NCBI GenBank assembly: GCA_049977145.1
Contig: JBMFGW010000002.1
Span: 1-64,000 of the forward strand
Direction of reading: 5' to 3'
Source of the DNA: JAMDCX01 sp049977145
GTDB taxonomy: Bacteria; Planctomycetota; Phycisphaerae; WQYP01
DNA length: 64,000 bases
Shown here: positions 41,807-51,532 of the stretch, piece by piece
Layout of the letters: each line of letters opens with the position of its first letter
Numbering within the stretch: the stretch's first letter is position 1
Notes under the pieces: model-generated
Seen by the model: only the letters and a program-made list of their open reading frames with translations
Told to the model about the DNA's origin: nothing
The model's database searches: none
Translations under genes and position numbers: made by a program

Positions 41807-44041
41807 GTGTTGAGTTTGTTGTTGCCGATAGCTGTTTGGCCTTTCGTCACACCCTGGCTGTTTGCCGCAGGAGCGGCGGCGGTGTCGATACCAATTGTGA
41901 TTCATCTGTTGAACCGGCGGCGGTTTCGCATACAGGCCTGGGCAGCGATGGAATTCCTTCTGGCAGCCCATCGGCGCAATGTGCGCAAACTTAAATTGCA
42001 ACGCTGGCTGCTGCTTTTACTGCGCTGTTTGGCGTTGCTGTTACTGGCGGCGGGGATTGCGCAGTTTTTGCCCCCCGGATCAGTGCTGGGTGCTATTCTG
42101 GGCAATGCCAGCCGATTAACCGTGGTGGTGTGGGATAACGCCTATACCACGCAATATCGTCCAGCGGGCGGGAAAACCATATTTGAACGCGCGCAGACGC
42201 TGCTGACGCATTGGCTTGCTACCACGTCGCCTCAAAGCCGGGTGGCCATTATCAGCGGTTCCGCGGATCCACATGGTTTACTCAAGCAACCCACGCCGGA
42301 TATTGCCTTGGCCGGGGAGTTGGTGGCGCGACAAAAGGCGACCGACGCCGCCGCTGATTTAGCCGGTGGCTTAAAGCGGGCGCTGGTGGTATTGCAAAAA
42401 CAGAAAAAGCGAACCGGCCGGCAACGCTGCTGGCTGATTACCGATGGTGCGCAGGCGGCTTTTGCGCCGCTGGATAGTTCGCCAAACGCCGCTGGAATAC
42501 CACAACGGCTCAAAACGCTGATCGCCGCGATTCGCAAAACCGGGGCCACGATCAGAGTCTTTGATGTCGGCGATCCACATGCCGGTAATATGGCTATTAC
42601 CCGCTTAAAACTGGCGCGCCATTTCGCGCTGGTCAATGATCCTCTGCGAGTGCGGTTAACCGTATTTAATGGCGCCGCAATGCCGCAGGCGCAAGTTAAC
42701 GTCCGATTATTTCTGGATCAGGTGGCGGCGGGATCGGTAACGTTGCCTCGCATCAATCCCGGCGCTGCGGTGACTGTGAATACCACGCTGCGCGCGGATA
42801 TAACCGTTGCGGGCATGCACACTATTACCGCTCGGCTCCCGCGGGATGGTTTATTAATTGACAACACCAGGCGGTTGGTGGTGCAGGCACAGCGGCGCAT
42901 GCGACTGCTGCTGGTGGACGGCGCACCGGGTGACCCGATGACCCACCGTCTGGCCAGTACCGCGTGGCTGGCAACGGCCCTGGCACCGCGCGCCCACGAC
43001 AACATGTTTGCCCCGCATGTTATTAATGCCATCGCGCTGTCCGCCCAATCATTACGGCATTATGCGGCGGTTATTTTCAGCGACGCACCGGCACCCGGAC
43101 CGCAAACCGCATCCCGATTACGCGCCTTCGTTAATACTGGGGGACTGCTGCTGATATTTCCCGGCCCCAATATAACCGGGCGAAACTGGAGCTCCACGCT
43201 GGGGACGCTACGCGGCAAATTATTGCCGGCGGTTATGGGCGGAATTATCCAGCCGCCGCAGACATTACACTTTAATTTTGGTGGCCCCGCTAATGCGATT
43301 ACCCAACCATTTATCGCCGCCCGGCAAAGTGGAATCCACACCGGCATAGGCACCGTGACAACAACGCATTATCTGGATTTGCGCGTCATCAATCCGGATG
43401 TTGCGCGCACGCTGCTTTCCTTTACCAATGGCCAGCCGGCGCTGGTGAGCACAGTTCTGGGCCATGGCCGGGTGATCGTGGCGGCATTTACATGCGACAC
43501 GCGGTGGACCGACTTTCCGGCGCAGCCGTCATTTCTGCCGTTTGTGTATCAAATGATGTATTTCGGTATCCCAGATCGTAACGCCCGCTGGAATCTGCGA
43601 GTTGGCGGACGTTTCACATTGCCCGCCGGTAGTGCGGATGTATGGCACGGACCTGACGGAACATCTTTTGCTTTAAACCAAAAGGAAATCGGTTCCCGGA
43701 TTGTGGCGACCAGTCCGCGTCTCTGGTTAGCCGGGCTATATCGTAATGCCGCCCGCCGTCGCCTCGTGGCGGTGAACGTGGATCCCGCCGATGCGGATAT
43801 CCGGCATATTCCCGCGGTCCGCATTGCCGCGATTCTGGGATTGCCCCTGGCGGACATTGTCAGCGCACCGCGGCAACTTTCCCAGCCGCACATGAATCAA
43901 TCTTCCAACGGCGGCAACGCGGGCCAGCGATTGCTGTTGTTGGCACTGTTAGTATTATTAGCTGAAACACTCTTGGCACGGGCCTTTTCACACTATGACC
44001 GCAGCCGCGGCAAAAGTACTAAACGGGAGAGTGTAAAATGA
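41807..44041 (+). CDS. BatA-like membrane protein with degenerate vWA domain
   Basis: A 744-residue membrane protein. The N-terminus is an aerotolerance/BatA domain: a TM helix, then HLLNRRRFRIQAWAAMEFLL (the BatA basic motif) and KLQRWLLLLLRCLALLLL. The next segment is a vWA-like fold, but the MIDAS region reads WDNAYTTQY, lacking the DxSxS serines, so metal binding is doubtful. The middle region has Ig-like beta stretches and a GATase-like part with DAPAPGPQTASRLRAFVNTG. The last TM is at LLLLALLVLLAETLLA. The GTG at 41807 is the first start; the stop overlaps the next ATG (ATGA). Confidence 0.82.
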   Translation: MLSLLLPIAVWPFVTPWLFAAGAAAVSIPIVIHLLNRRRFRIQAWAAMEFLLAAHRRNVRKLKLQRWLLLLLRCLALLLLAAGIAQFLPPGSVLGAILGNASRLTVVVWDNAYTTQYRPAGGKTIFERAQTLLTHWLATTSPQSRVAIISGSADPHGLLKQPTPDIALAGELVARQKATDAAADLAGGLKRALVVLQKQKKRTGRQRCWLITDGAQAAFAPLDSSPNAAGIPQRLKTLIAAIRKTGATIRVFDVGDPHAGNMAITRLKLARHFALVNDPLRVRLTVFNGAAMPQAQVNVRLFLDQVAAGSVTLPRINPGAAVTVNTTLRADITVAGMHTITARLPRDGLLIDNTRRLVVQAQRRMRLLLVDGAPGDPMTHRLASTAWLATALAPRAHDNMFAPHVINAIALSAQSLRHYAAVIFSDAPAPGPQTASRLRAFVNTGGLLLIFPGPNITGRNWSSTLGTLRGKLLPAVMGGIIQPPQTLHFNFGGPANAITQPFIAARQSGIHTGIGTVTTTHYLDLRVINPDVARTLLSFTNGQPALVSTVLGHGRVIVAAFTCDTRWTDFPAQPSFLPFVYQMMYFGIPDRNARWNLRVGGRFTLPAGSADVWHGPDGTSFALNQKEIGSRIVATSPRLWLAGLYRNAARRRLVAVNVDPADADIRHIPAVRIAAILGLPLADIVSAPRQLSQPHMNQSSNGGNAGQRLLLLALLVLLAETLLARAFSHYDRSRGKSTKRESVK

Positions 44042-46431
44042 ATCCTGATAATGTTTTCCATGCCAATTGGCCCATCACCGCGCTAAGCACCGGCCATTGG
44101 GCCTTGGGCACCGGTCATCCGTGGCTGATGATTTTGCTGCTGGCAGCGGCAGCGGCGGTGGGAGGATGGAGCTATCGGCATCAGACCGCGACGCCATCGT
44201 TAAAATTAACAATGGCTATTACCCGCGCCGCCATACTGGCGCTCGTGGTGCTGTTGCTGGCGCAACCCGTTTTTGTCATGGTCCATACGCTGCGCCGTCC
44301 CGCCGTAGTGGCGATTTGGGTTGATACGTCCCGCTCCATGACGTTACGCGATGCGTATGAAAGTCCAGCTAAAATCAAACTTATTGATGCGGTACGCCAA
44401 GCGCTGCCGCCCGCCGCCGCCAAAAAACGTCCGACGCGGTTTAACGTGGCGTGCTGGAGTCTCGATCAGGCGGCGAATACCTGGCTTAAAGTCCTGGCAA
44501 AAAATCAGAGCGTGGCCATATTTACCGGCGGCGCCCACGCCCATCTGCTGGGAATAGCCAATTCTCCAACGCAATTGATGCCGCTGCTGCAAAGACTTGC
44601 GGTACAAAAACCGCACGCTAACGCCACCAATGTGCCCGGCGTGCTGGCAGATATATTCAATGATCTGCAAGGCCGCCCCATCAGCGCTGTACTTACCTAC
44701 ACCGACGGACGATCCACCGGCCCGGCCTCCATGAGTCTGGTGCATCAATTGGCCAAGGCCGGCGCCACGCCGATATTGGCGGTACCCATCGGACAGATAC
44801 ATCCCCCGTTTGCTTTGAAAATCGCCGACGCCCAGGCGCCCCGCCATGCCTTTATGCAAGATCCGGTGGCGGTGCGGGCCAAGGTACGCATCACCGGCGC
44901 GACAGCGACGCAAAGTACCACCATCCGGTTGTTTGCACAAACGAAAGAACATCGCCGAGGCAGGGAATTAACCAGTGAGCGTATTACCATTCATCCCGGC
45001 ACAGCACAGCAAAATGTCAGCCTGATGTTTCACCCGTCGCAACCGGGAACTTACCACCTCATCCTGGTTGCCGATCCTTTGCCGCATGAATTGACCCATC
45101 GGGGCAATACCTCCCGCGGCGTATGGACACGGGTGGTACGGGCCAAGGTGCGGATTTTGTATGTGGAAGGCTATCCGCGCTGGGAATACCGTTATCTGAA
45201 AAATGATCTGATGCGGGAAAAAACCACACTGCTTAGCTGTCTGCTTTTATCCGCGGATAACCGTTTTGCGCAGGAGGGCAATATTCCCATCAACCGCTTC
45301 CCCGATACGCAGGCGGAGATGAATCGCTATGACGTGCTGTTGCTGGGCGATGTGAATCCCGATTATTTTTCCGCCGCCCAGGAAAAAATAATTCTCCGGT
45401 TTGTCGGGCGGTATGGCGGCGGTTTTGGAATGATCGCCGGTGCGGATTACGCCCCGGATGCCTATCGCCGTACGCCGCTGGCACGCTTGCTGCCGATCAT
45501 TGCCGGCAACCCCGATAATCCCATGTTCGCCCCCCCACCCAATGAACCCTTTGAACTGCATCTAACCGCGATCGGCAGGCAGAGCATGTTATTTCATTTT
45601 TTTAACAGCCAGCAAAAAAATCTCCAGCAAGTCGCCGATTTACCACCGCTGTACTGGTTTGAGCCGGTGGCCGGTCTGCAACCCAGCGCCACCGTGCTGG
45701 CGGATTTACCCAGCCACCGCATTGATGGACGGCCCGCGCCGCTTCTGGTGTTCGGACGCTATGGTGCCGGGCGGACCATGTTTTCGGCCATTGACGATAC
45801 CTGGCGCTGGCGCTATTACCATGGGGCACCGTTGTACAAAAGCTACTGGCTGGAAATGATGCGGGAATTGGCCCGCCAGCGCGTGTTTGGCGGATCGCGT
45901 GGTATTGTGCTTCGCATGCAGACACCGCGTGTGCAGGTAGGGCAGAGCAATCGGATTTTTCTTTCCGTGCGGAACCCGCAGTTAATTAGTCAGATGCCCG
46001 CATCCGTGCCGGTGATGATGACTTCCGCTGGCGGCCGCCAGACCATTGTGCTTTCGCCGGTAAGCTCATCGCATCGGCAATATGAGGGCGAAGTCACGCC
46101 ATGGGCGGTGGGGCATTACACCCTGACGGCAAAGCCCGGCATTTTGCCGGGTGCCGTTAAGCCGGTGGAAATGGATGTTACCGCCTCCATGCGTGAATTC
46201 ACCATCCTGACGGCAGACCCCGCGGCACTGGCCCGGCTGGTCGCCGATACCGGCGGGGCCGTGGTGCCGCTGGCGGGGCAAAGTGCCTTGGCACGACTAA
46301 TTCCTGATCGGAGCGTGGAAGTGGCGGTCCGGCAATCGCGGCAGCTTTGGAATAAACCGTGGGCGTTGGCGCTGTTGATATTGTTATTGACGGTAGAATG
46401 GATACTGCGTAAACGCGCCGGGTTGATCTGA
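44038..46431 (+). CDS. vWA / amidotransferase-like membrane protein
   Basis: A 797-residue protein with two N-terminal TM helices (about 29-45 and 60-82) followed by a vWA domain with MIDAS DTSRSM. From about 250 an Ig-like region precedes a class I glutamine-amidotransferase-like domain (RILYVEGYPRWEYRYLKNDL, RYDVLLLGDVNPDYF, GRYGGGFGMIAGADYAPD), which lacks a clear Cys nucleophile. One C-terminal TM (ALALLILLLTVEWILR) ends the protein. This layout is known in planctomycete vWA operons but has no assigned function. The ATG overlaps the preceding stop codon by three bases (ATGA). Confidence 0.8.
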   Translation: MNPDNVFHANWPITALSTGHWALGTGHPWLMILLLAAAAAVGGWSYRHQTATPSLKLTMAITRAAILALVVLLLAQPVFVMVHTLRRPAVVAIWVDTSRSMTLRDAYESPAKIKLIDAVRQALPPAAAKKRPTRFNVACWSLDQAANTWLKVLAKNQSVAIFTGGAHAHLLGIANSPTQLMPLLQRLAVQKPHANATNVPGVLADIFNDLQGRPISAVLTYTDGRSTGPASMSLVHQLAKAGATPILAVPIGQIHPPFALKIADAQAPRHAFMQDPVAVRAKVRITGATATQSTTIRLFAQTKEHRRGRELTSERITIHPGTAQQNVSLMFHPSQPGTYHLILVADPLPHELTHRGNTSRGVWTRVVRAKVRILYVEGYPRWEYRYLKNDLMREKTTLLSCLLLSADNRFAQEGNIPINRFPDTQAEMNRYDVLLLGDVNPDYFSAAQEKIILRFVGRYGGGFGMIAGADYAPDAYRRTPLARLLPIIAGNPDNPMFAPPPNEPFELHLTAIGRQSMLFHFFNSQQKNLQQVADLPPLYWFEPVAGLQPSATVLADLPSHRIDGRPAPLLVFGRYGAGRTMFSAIDDTWRWRYYHGAPLYKSYWLEMMRELARQRVFGGSRGIVLRMQTPRVQVGQSNRIFLSVRNPQLISQMPASVPVMMTSAGGRQTIVLSPVSSSHRQYEGEVTPWAVGHYTLTAKPGILPGAVKPVEMDVTASMREFTILTADPAALARLVADTGGAVVPLAGQSALARLIPDRSVEVAVRQSRQLWNKPWALALLILLLTVEWILRKRAGLI

Positions 46432-46460
46432 AACGCTCCCACCGCTTGCGCAACACGGAG

Positions 46461-49400
46461 ATGGCCTTGCCTATGGATAATCCCGCTTCAGCCCCAGCCC
46501 TGTTGCAGCGCATCGGTCAATTGCGCCGAGTGCTGCGCGCCGCATTGGTGCTCCATGGCGTTGCGCTGGTGCTTTCGGCGTTGCTTGGGACCGCGTTGAT
46601 TCTGGCCCTGGGAGATTATGTTTTCCATTTTCCCGGCATCCTGCGTCTGATTTTGCTGGTTCTAGTACTGGGAGGAACGGCGTTTCTTTTATGGAGGGAT
46701 GTCATTGCCCGCATACTGCGGCCAATCCCCGATCAGTTTCTTGCCGGGGTTCTACAATATGCCGCCGCCTTACCGCACGAGCAATTACAATCGGCCGTCG
46801 AATTTATGGAGAATCGCACGGATCGTCTGAATGTTCTGGCGGCCAAAGCCATCCTAGAGGCGGATTATACCGCACAATCGGTACGCGTAGGGACGGCCTT
46901 ATCCTGGCGTCCCGTGGTGAAACTCTGGATTACCTCCACTCTGGCGGTACTCGTGGCTGCGTTAATCATTGTTCTTAATCCTGGTAATGCGGCACTTTCG
47001 TGGCAGCGCTGGGTTGGCCCATTGGCCCATCATCCCTGGCCGCTAAGTCAGAGTGTGCAACTGGTTTGGAAAACGGCGAACCACCAGCCTCCGGCCATTT
47101 GGCCACGGGGGCAGGCACTGACGGTGCTGGCGGTCGTAACAAAAGGGTTCAATCCGGATTTACGGGTGTGGTTGGAAATGCGCGGACGCCGCCAACCCGT
47201 CACTTCGCAACTGATGACCTGGCAAGGGGCGGCGCATGGGCAGTTGTACGAAAAGGTCCTCCTGCCGCAGGAAAAAACAATGCAAATCCGTCCGGTGGCC
47301 GGTGATGATCATCGCACGCCGTGGGTCACAATACATTTAATGCCTCGCCCCCGCATTATAACCATGATCGCCCGCATCACCCCACCGGCCTATGCTCATA
47401 ACGCCCCCACGTTTACCGTCAATATGCTGAATCGGCAAGTGCGTGTGATTCGCGGCTCTACGATTACCATGACGCTTACCGCCAATCAACCACTGGAATC
47501 CGACCCGCGCACGCCGGCCTTTGCTTTTGTCAAGACGGTCGACCAATCTCGTATTGCCGTTCCGGCGTATATGGTGCGCCAATCCGCCAACGTTTTAACC
47601 ATGCGTTGGACAGCGCAAAACTCGATCTCCGGGCGTCTGCGCATCATTAGTAGTTCCGGCTTAGCTAATCGCCGCGGCGGCGAGCTGCAATTAACTGTTA
47701 TTCCCGATTCCCTCCCCACGGTGGTTATTTCCCATCCGCGACATTCCGTCGCACTAACACCTGACGGTTCGTTTCATTTAACCATCCGAGGCAGCGACGA
47801 TCTCGGCCTGACCCGCCTGTTTTTAATGGGGACAGTCACCGATATTAAGGGGCACACGGTACCAACCTTCCGCACCCCGCAGCCATGGCAGACGCTGGCT
47901 TATGATGCGCAAACCCGCCTGCAACAAGGCTCCAGTACCACAATCTGGTCGCCAATGCCGCTGCATCTTGCGCCAGGAGACAGCGTGGAACTCACCGCCC
48001 TGGCCGGTGATAATTATAAAATCACGTTGCCCAATGGCACGGTCCAGCGGCATCCCCTGGTGAAATCCGCCCCACTGCTGGTGCTGATCCGGGCACGGGC
48101 GGCTATCGCCGCGGATCTAACCGCAGATTTGCAAAGTGTCCGCCACGCTATAAAAGCGCTCCTTCTACGGCAGCAACGTACCGCCGCTGAAACCGCGGCA
48201 ATTCCGCAATCCATTAAGCGTGCCGGGAAGGCCACCCCACAACAGCAAACCGCATTATCCGATTTGGCCACAGCCCAAGCTGATCAAGCCGCCCGCGCGG
48301 ATCAGATCACGCGTACCTTAGAGCATATCGACCACATCGCACGCCGCAATAAGCTCGCGCTGTCCACCCCGGGAAAACTTGCCCAGCTTGCCACCGCTAA
48401 AATGGGACAGGTGGGCCGGCACAATATGCCCGATGCCGCTGCGCATCTGACCCGTAGCAGCATATTGGCCCGGCAAAATGCTCTTGCTGCGGCCGCGCAA
48501 CAACTCGCGAAAGCAGGCCAAGCTCAAAATCAGGCTATGCAAACTATGCGTAACCTACTTGACCACTTGGGCGCACAAGGTGAATTTGACGCCTTGGCCG
48601 CGAAAATCAACCACATGCTCCAACAGCAGCAACTGTTGCAAAATAAGCTCAAGGCGTTGGCCGCTAAAACCATCGGCATGGATATGAATCAACTGCCGCC
48701 CACTTTACAACAAGCGTTGCAACACTTAGGCCAAAAGCAAAATGCGCTGGCCAATCAGGCCGCCAAACTTGCCGACCAACTGCAACAGGCGGCACAAGCC
48801 TTGAAAAAGGATAACCCGGCTCTGGCGGCGGCGCTAGCTCAGGCCGCGAAAATTGCGCAAAACGATGCCGTCAGTTCAGCCATGCAACTCGCGGCCAGGG
48901 CTATCAGTAAAAATCACATGCTGACTGGATCATCCAGTCAGGCCCGATCGCATCAGGGTTTAAGTGAGATGCTCAAAGCCCTGAACAGCGTGCGCAATAA
49001 ATCATTGCGTCAGCTGGCCAAGCAATTGCGGGACATGATTCGGATTGTTGCCCAGTTAATTATCCGGCAAAAATCTCTAGTTACCGCCGCCACACAAGCT
49101 GGAGCTAAAGCGCCTGAAACGGCTCTGGCCGCCACCGCTAATCAGGAAAGCCGACTACAACTCGATACCTTGGCGGCGGCCCCGCAGGCGGATCGGGTGG
49201 ATCCATCGGGCCATGTGGGCGCACTAATGCGTATGGCCGGCGGCAATATGGGGCAGGCTACCGGGGCTTTGCTGCGTGACCATCAGCCGCACGCTTTAAC
49301 CAATCAAAATGGGGCCTTGCATTATTTACACCAGGCGCTGGCCTTGTTGCAAAAACAGCTCAGGAAAGTCCAAAACCAACAACGCCAAAATCAGATCGCC

Positions 49401-50033
49401 AGTTTGAAAAAACAATATCAACTGCTGCTTCAGGCCCAGAAATTATTATGGAATCAGACCCGTACGCTGCGTGCATCGCGCGTGGCTCAGGGAATATTAA
49501 ATCGGCCCCAGCAATTACAGGCCGTGGGAATTGCCCACGCCCAGCAGTTGCTTATGGCCGAACTTGCCGCGTTAAGTCAGGTGGAATCCGGCCCGGCGCC
49601 GCTGCTGGCGTGGCTTAATGGCAAGATCATCAACGACATGCGCAGGGCCGCCAATACCTTGGCCGGCGCTACCGCCAATCAAAGAGTGCTGGATGAACAA
49701 ACATCGGCTATCGCCAAAATTACAGATATTATCGACGCCCTCCAGCAGCGGCAGAATCCGAAAAAAGCTGCCGGTGGTGGCGATGGTGGTGGCGGTGGCG
49801 GTGGCGGTGGCGGTGGCAAACAGCAACTCATGCCGCCGGCAGCACAGTTAAAGTTACTCAAAGTCCTGCAATTGCAAGTCAATGCGGATTCCGCTTTCCT
49901 CAACAACCAATTGCAACATGCGGCCAATTCCGCCCAAAAACGCAGCCTGCACGCCATCATCCGCCATCTCGGCGGAATGCAGGGCGACATCGCCACGCAA
50001 GCCCGGCATGTGGTGGACTCGATGCAAAAGTGA
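46461..50033 (+). CDS. Giant coiled-coil membrane protein, DUF4175-like
   Basis: A 1190-residue protein with N-terminal TM helices (about 27-75 and 155-177), then a beta-rich extracytoplasmic part up to about 560, and a long Ala/Gln/Leu-rich helical region (about 560-1080) full of Gln-rich heptads suggestive of extended coiled-coil. A Gly-run (about 1105-1117) links to a final helical segment. The overall plan resembles DUF4175 proteins, though I am not sure of membership. The start is uncertain: ATG at 46461 or 46473, as GGAG lies at 46457-46460. Last gene of the MoxR operon. It may form the structural arm of that system, which is inference. Confidence 0.7.
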   Translation: MALPMDNPASAPALLQRIGQLRRVLRAALVLHGVALVLSALLGTALILALGDYVFHFPGILRLILLVLVLGGTAFLLWRDVIARILRPIPDQFLAGVLQYAAALPHEQLQSAVEFMENRTDRLNVLAAKAILEADYTAQSVRVGTALSWRPVVKLWITSTLAVLVAALIIVLNPGNAALSWQRWVGPLAHHPWPLSQSVQLVWKTANHQPPAIWPRGQALTVLAVVTKGFNPDLRVWLEMRGRRQPVTSQLMTWQGAAHGQLYEKVLLPQEKTMQIRPVAGDDHRTPWVTIHLMPRPRIITMIARITPPAYAHNAPTFTVNMLNRQVRVIRGSTITMTLTANQPLESDPRTPAFAFVKTVDQSRIAVPAYMVRQSANVLTMRWTAQNSISGRLRIISSSGLANRRGGELQLTVIPDSLPTVVISHPRHSVALTPDGSFHLTIRGSDDLGLTRLFLMGTVTDIKGHTVPTFRTPQPWQTLAYDAQTRLQQGSSTTIWSPMPLHLAPGDSVELTALAGDNYKITLPNGTVQRHPLVKSAPLLVLIRARAAIAADLTADLQSVRHAIKALLLRQQRTAAETAAIPQSIKRAGKATPQQQTALSDLATAQADQAARADQITRTLEHIDHIARRNKLALSTPGKLAQLATAKMGQVGRHNMPDAAAHLTRSSILARQNALAAAAQQLAKAGQAQNQAMQTMRNLLDHLGAQGEFDALAAKINHMLQQQQLLQNKLKALAAKTIGMDMNQLPPTLQQALQHLGQKQNALANQAAKLADQLQQAAQALKKDNPALAAALAQAAKIAQNDAVSSAMQLAARAISKNHMLTGSSSQARSHQGLSEMLKALNSVRNKSLRQLAKQLRDMIRIVAQLIIRQKSLVTAATQAGAKAPETALAATANQESRLQLDTLAAAPQADRVDPSGHVGALMRMAGGNMGQATGALLRDHQPHALTNQNGALHYLHQALALLQKQLRKVQNQQRQNQIASLKKQYQLLLQAQKLLWNQTRTLRASRVAQGILNRPQQLQAVGIAHAQQLLMAELAALSQVESGPAPLLAWLNGKIINDMRRAANTLAGATANQRVLDEQTSAIAKITDIIDALQQRQNPKKAAGGGDGGGGGGGGGGGKQQLMPPAAQLKLLKVLQLQVNADSAFLNNQLQHAANSAQKRSLHAIIRHLGGMQGDIATQARHVVDSMQK
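49773..49817. repeat. GGTGGC microsatellite within coding region
   Basis: A run of GGTGGC-type hexamers encodes a block of about 13 glycines interrupted by one Asp. It lies near the C-terminus of the giant coiled-coil protein, so changes in repeat number would alter linker length in steps of two residues without frameshift. Confidence 0.7.
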
Positions 50034-50202
50034 CTGGCTCGTCAATTCGGACTTGGCGCGGAAACATAACTAAATCCATGGTTAATGTGCCGGAACCCAT
50101 CGGAGATTAGACTATTTTGTGCTTTGGGTATCTTGTCATCACCGACTGCCAAATGCGGGCAATAAACCGAATAACGACAGCAAGCGTCGGGAATCGACTG
50201 AT

Positions 50203-50231
50203 TGCCGACGTCTCGACAGCGCCGGTCGGCA
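50203..50231. terminator. Inverted repeat between convergent genes
   Basis: TGCCGAC at 50203-50209 and GTCGGCA at 50225-50231 can pair over a 15-base loop. It sits just past the end of the GH57 gene (transcribed leftward, stop at 50245) and 170 bases past the giant coiled-coil gene. The loop is long and no T-run is present. Confidence 0.25.
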
Positions 50232-50244
50232 TACATCGCCCTGC

Positions 50245-51411
50245 TTACGCCTGCACCCGGGCTGCTAGCGCATCAAGCACGCTCATATAGTTCATATAGG
50301 CGTCATACGGCGATTCGTACATACTGAAACTCGGCGTATTGACATCCCCAAAAACACGCGTATTCATGTACAGGAAATGATCGCTGGAGCTTAATTTCCG
50401 CCACGTTGACAGCAACACCGGGTCCGCGGAATCTTTAATGGGCTTTTCCAGACGGTAAAGCTCCTGCAGTGCGTTTGCCTGCATGGCATTGCCCAACCAA
50501 GGCGATAAATCGCGCTGCGTGTCAGTCCAGCAGATATTCCGCGGTACACTTAATTCCGCAACTGGCTTATGCGACTTAATAACTTCCGACGGCAGGCTGA
50601 AGCGATCACCATGCTCGATGACAAATCGCGGCAAAGCCCGGAGAAAGTCAAAAATGCCGCTGGCGGCGGAATGCCGCTCGCCGAAGGTTTCGTAATCCAT
50701 CCCCAGCAGGCAGTACTCCCCCGCGGCTCCTGTGTTATGCAGCCACTGTGCGTACTTATCCGCCAGCAGCGGCCAATTCGCCCAATCATGGGCGGAAAAG
50801 CGCAGCGACCAATCTTCGCTTAGTCGGTAGTGCCGCAGCAACAGGTTCAGCGGCTCACGTGCCGCTTTATAAACATGCCCGGGACTGCGGTTTCCCAAAG
50901 CTCCTTCCCATCCTTCGGTAATAGCGGCCTGAAAATTCAGGCCGGCCACCAGCCGCCCCACCTCATTGGAATAAATAAGATTGGTATTGCGGAATATCGT
51001 CGGTTTACATCCAAACATATTCGCCATGGTCCGGCTGTGCAGCTTTACCTGTGCCGCAAATTCATCCGGGGAATAAAGGCATCCCAGACTGTGGTGTGAG
51101 GTTTCTCCAAGAAATTCCACGCTGCCAGTACCTGCGAGTTCCTTTAACAATGCCACCACCTCAGGAGCGTCATCGGAACACTGTTCCAAAGCGGTGCTGG
51201 TCACGCTCAAGGCGACACGAAAAGCCGATCCATATTGTCGGGCCAATTCCAACAGCACTTGCGTGGCGGGTATATAGCTCCGGGCGGCAATTTCGCGTGT
51301 GTATCGCCGATTGGCCAGCGTGTCAAAATAATCTGCATCCGAATCAAAAATACTATAGCGCCGCAGGCGGAATGGCTGATGAATTTGAAAATATAAAATA
51401 ATGTCAACCAT
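50245..51411 (-). CDS. Glycoside hydrolase family 57 protein
   Basis: A 388-residue GH57-like protein acting on alpha-glucans (alpha-amylase, glucanotransferase or related). The HQP motif is seen in ILYFQIHQPFRLRRYS, and GETSHHSLGCLYSPDEF corresponds to the second conserved region. ITEGWEG holds a possible nucleophile region, and GMDYETFGERH matches conserved region 4 with the acid/base Asp. Absence of a signal peptide implies a cytoplasmic enzyme. The ATG at 51411 has AGGAT upstream. It is leftward with the WcaI-like glycosyltransferase gene 121 bases upstream. The exact activity cannot be read off. Confidence 0.85.
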   Translation of the reverse strand: MVDIILYFQIHQPFRLRRYSIFDSDADYFDTLANRRYTREIAARSYIPATQVLLELARQYGSAFRVALSVTSTALEQCSDDAPEVVALLKELAGTGSVEFLGETSHHSLGCLYSPDEFAAQVKLHSRTMANMFGCKPTIFRNTNLIYSNEVGRLVAGLNFQAAITEGWEGALGNRSPGHVYKAAREPLNLLLRHYRLSEDWSLRFSAHDWANWPLLADKYAQWLHNTGAAGEYCLLGMDYETFGERHSAASGIFDFLRALPRFVIEHGDRFSLPSEVIKSHKPVAELSVPRNICWTDTQRDLSPWLGNAMQANALQELYRLEKPIKDSADPVLLSTWRKLSSSDHFLYMNTRVFGDVNTPSFSMYESPYDAYMNYMSVLDALAARVQA

Positions 51412-51532
51412 TGGAAATATCCTATTGCAATACCCAGCTCTAATCGTGGACTATTATAACCATTCCAACCAGTTTGGAATGCTGGTCCAGGCACGCTGCT
51501 GCCGGGTGGGGTAGATGACACTTTGCTTGCCA

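Noticed and set aside
49572..49826. Minus-strand ORF with an Ala/Thr-rich run across the GGTGGC repeat
   Set aside because: Shadow of the repeat within a long real gene on the plus strand.
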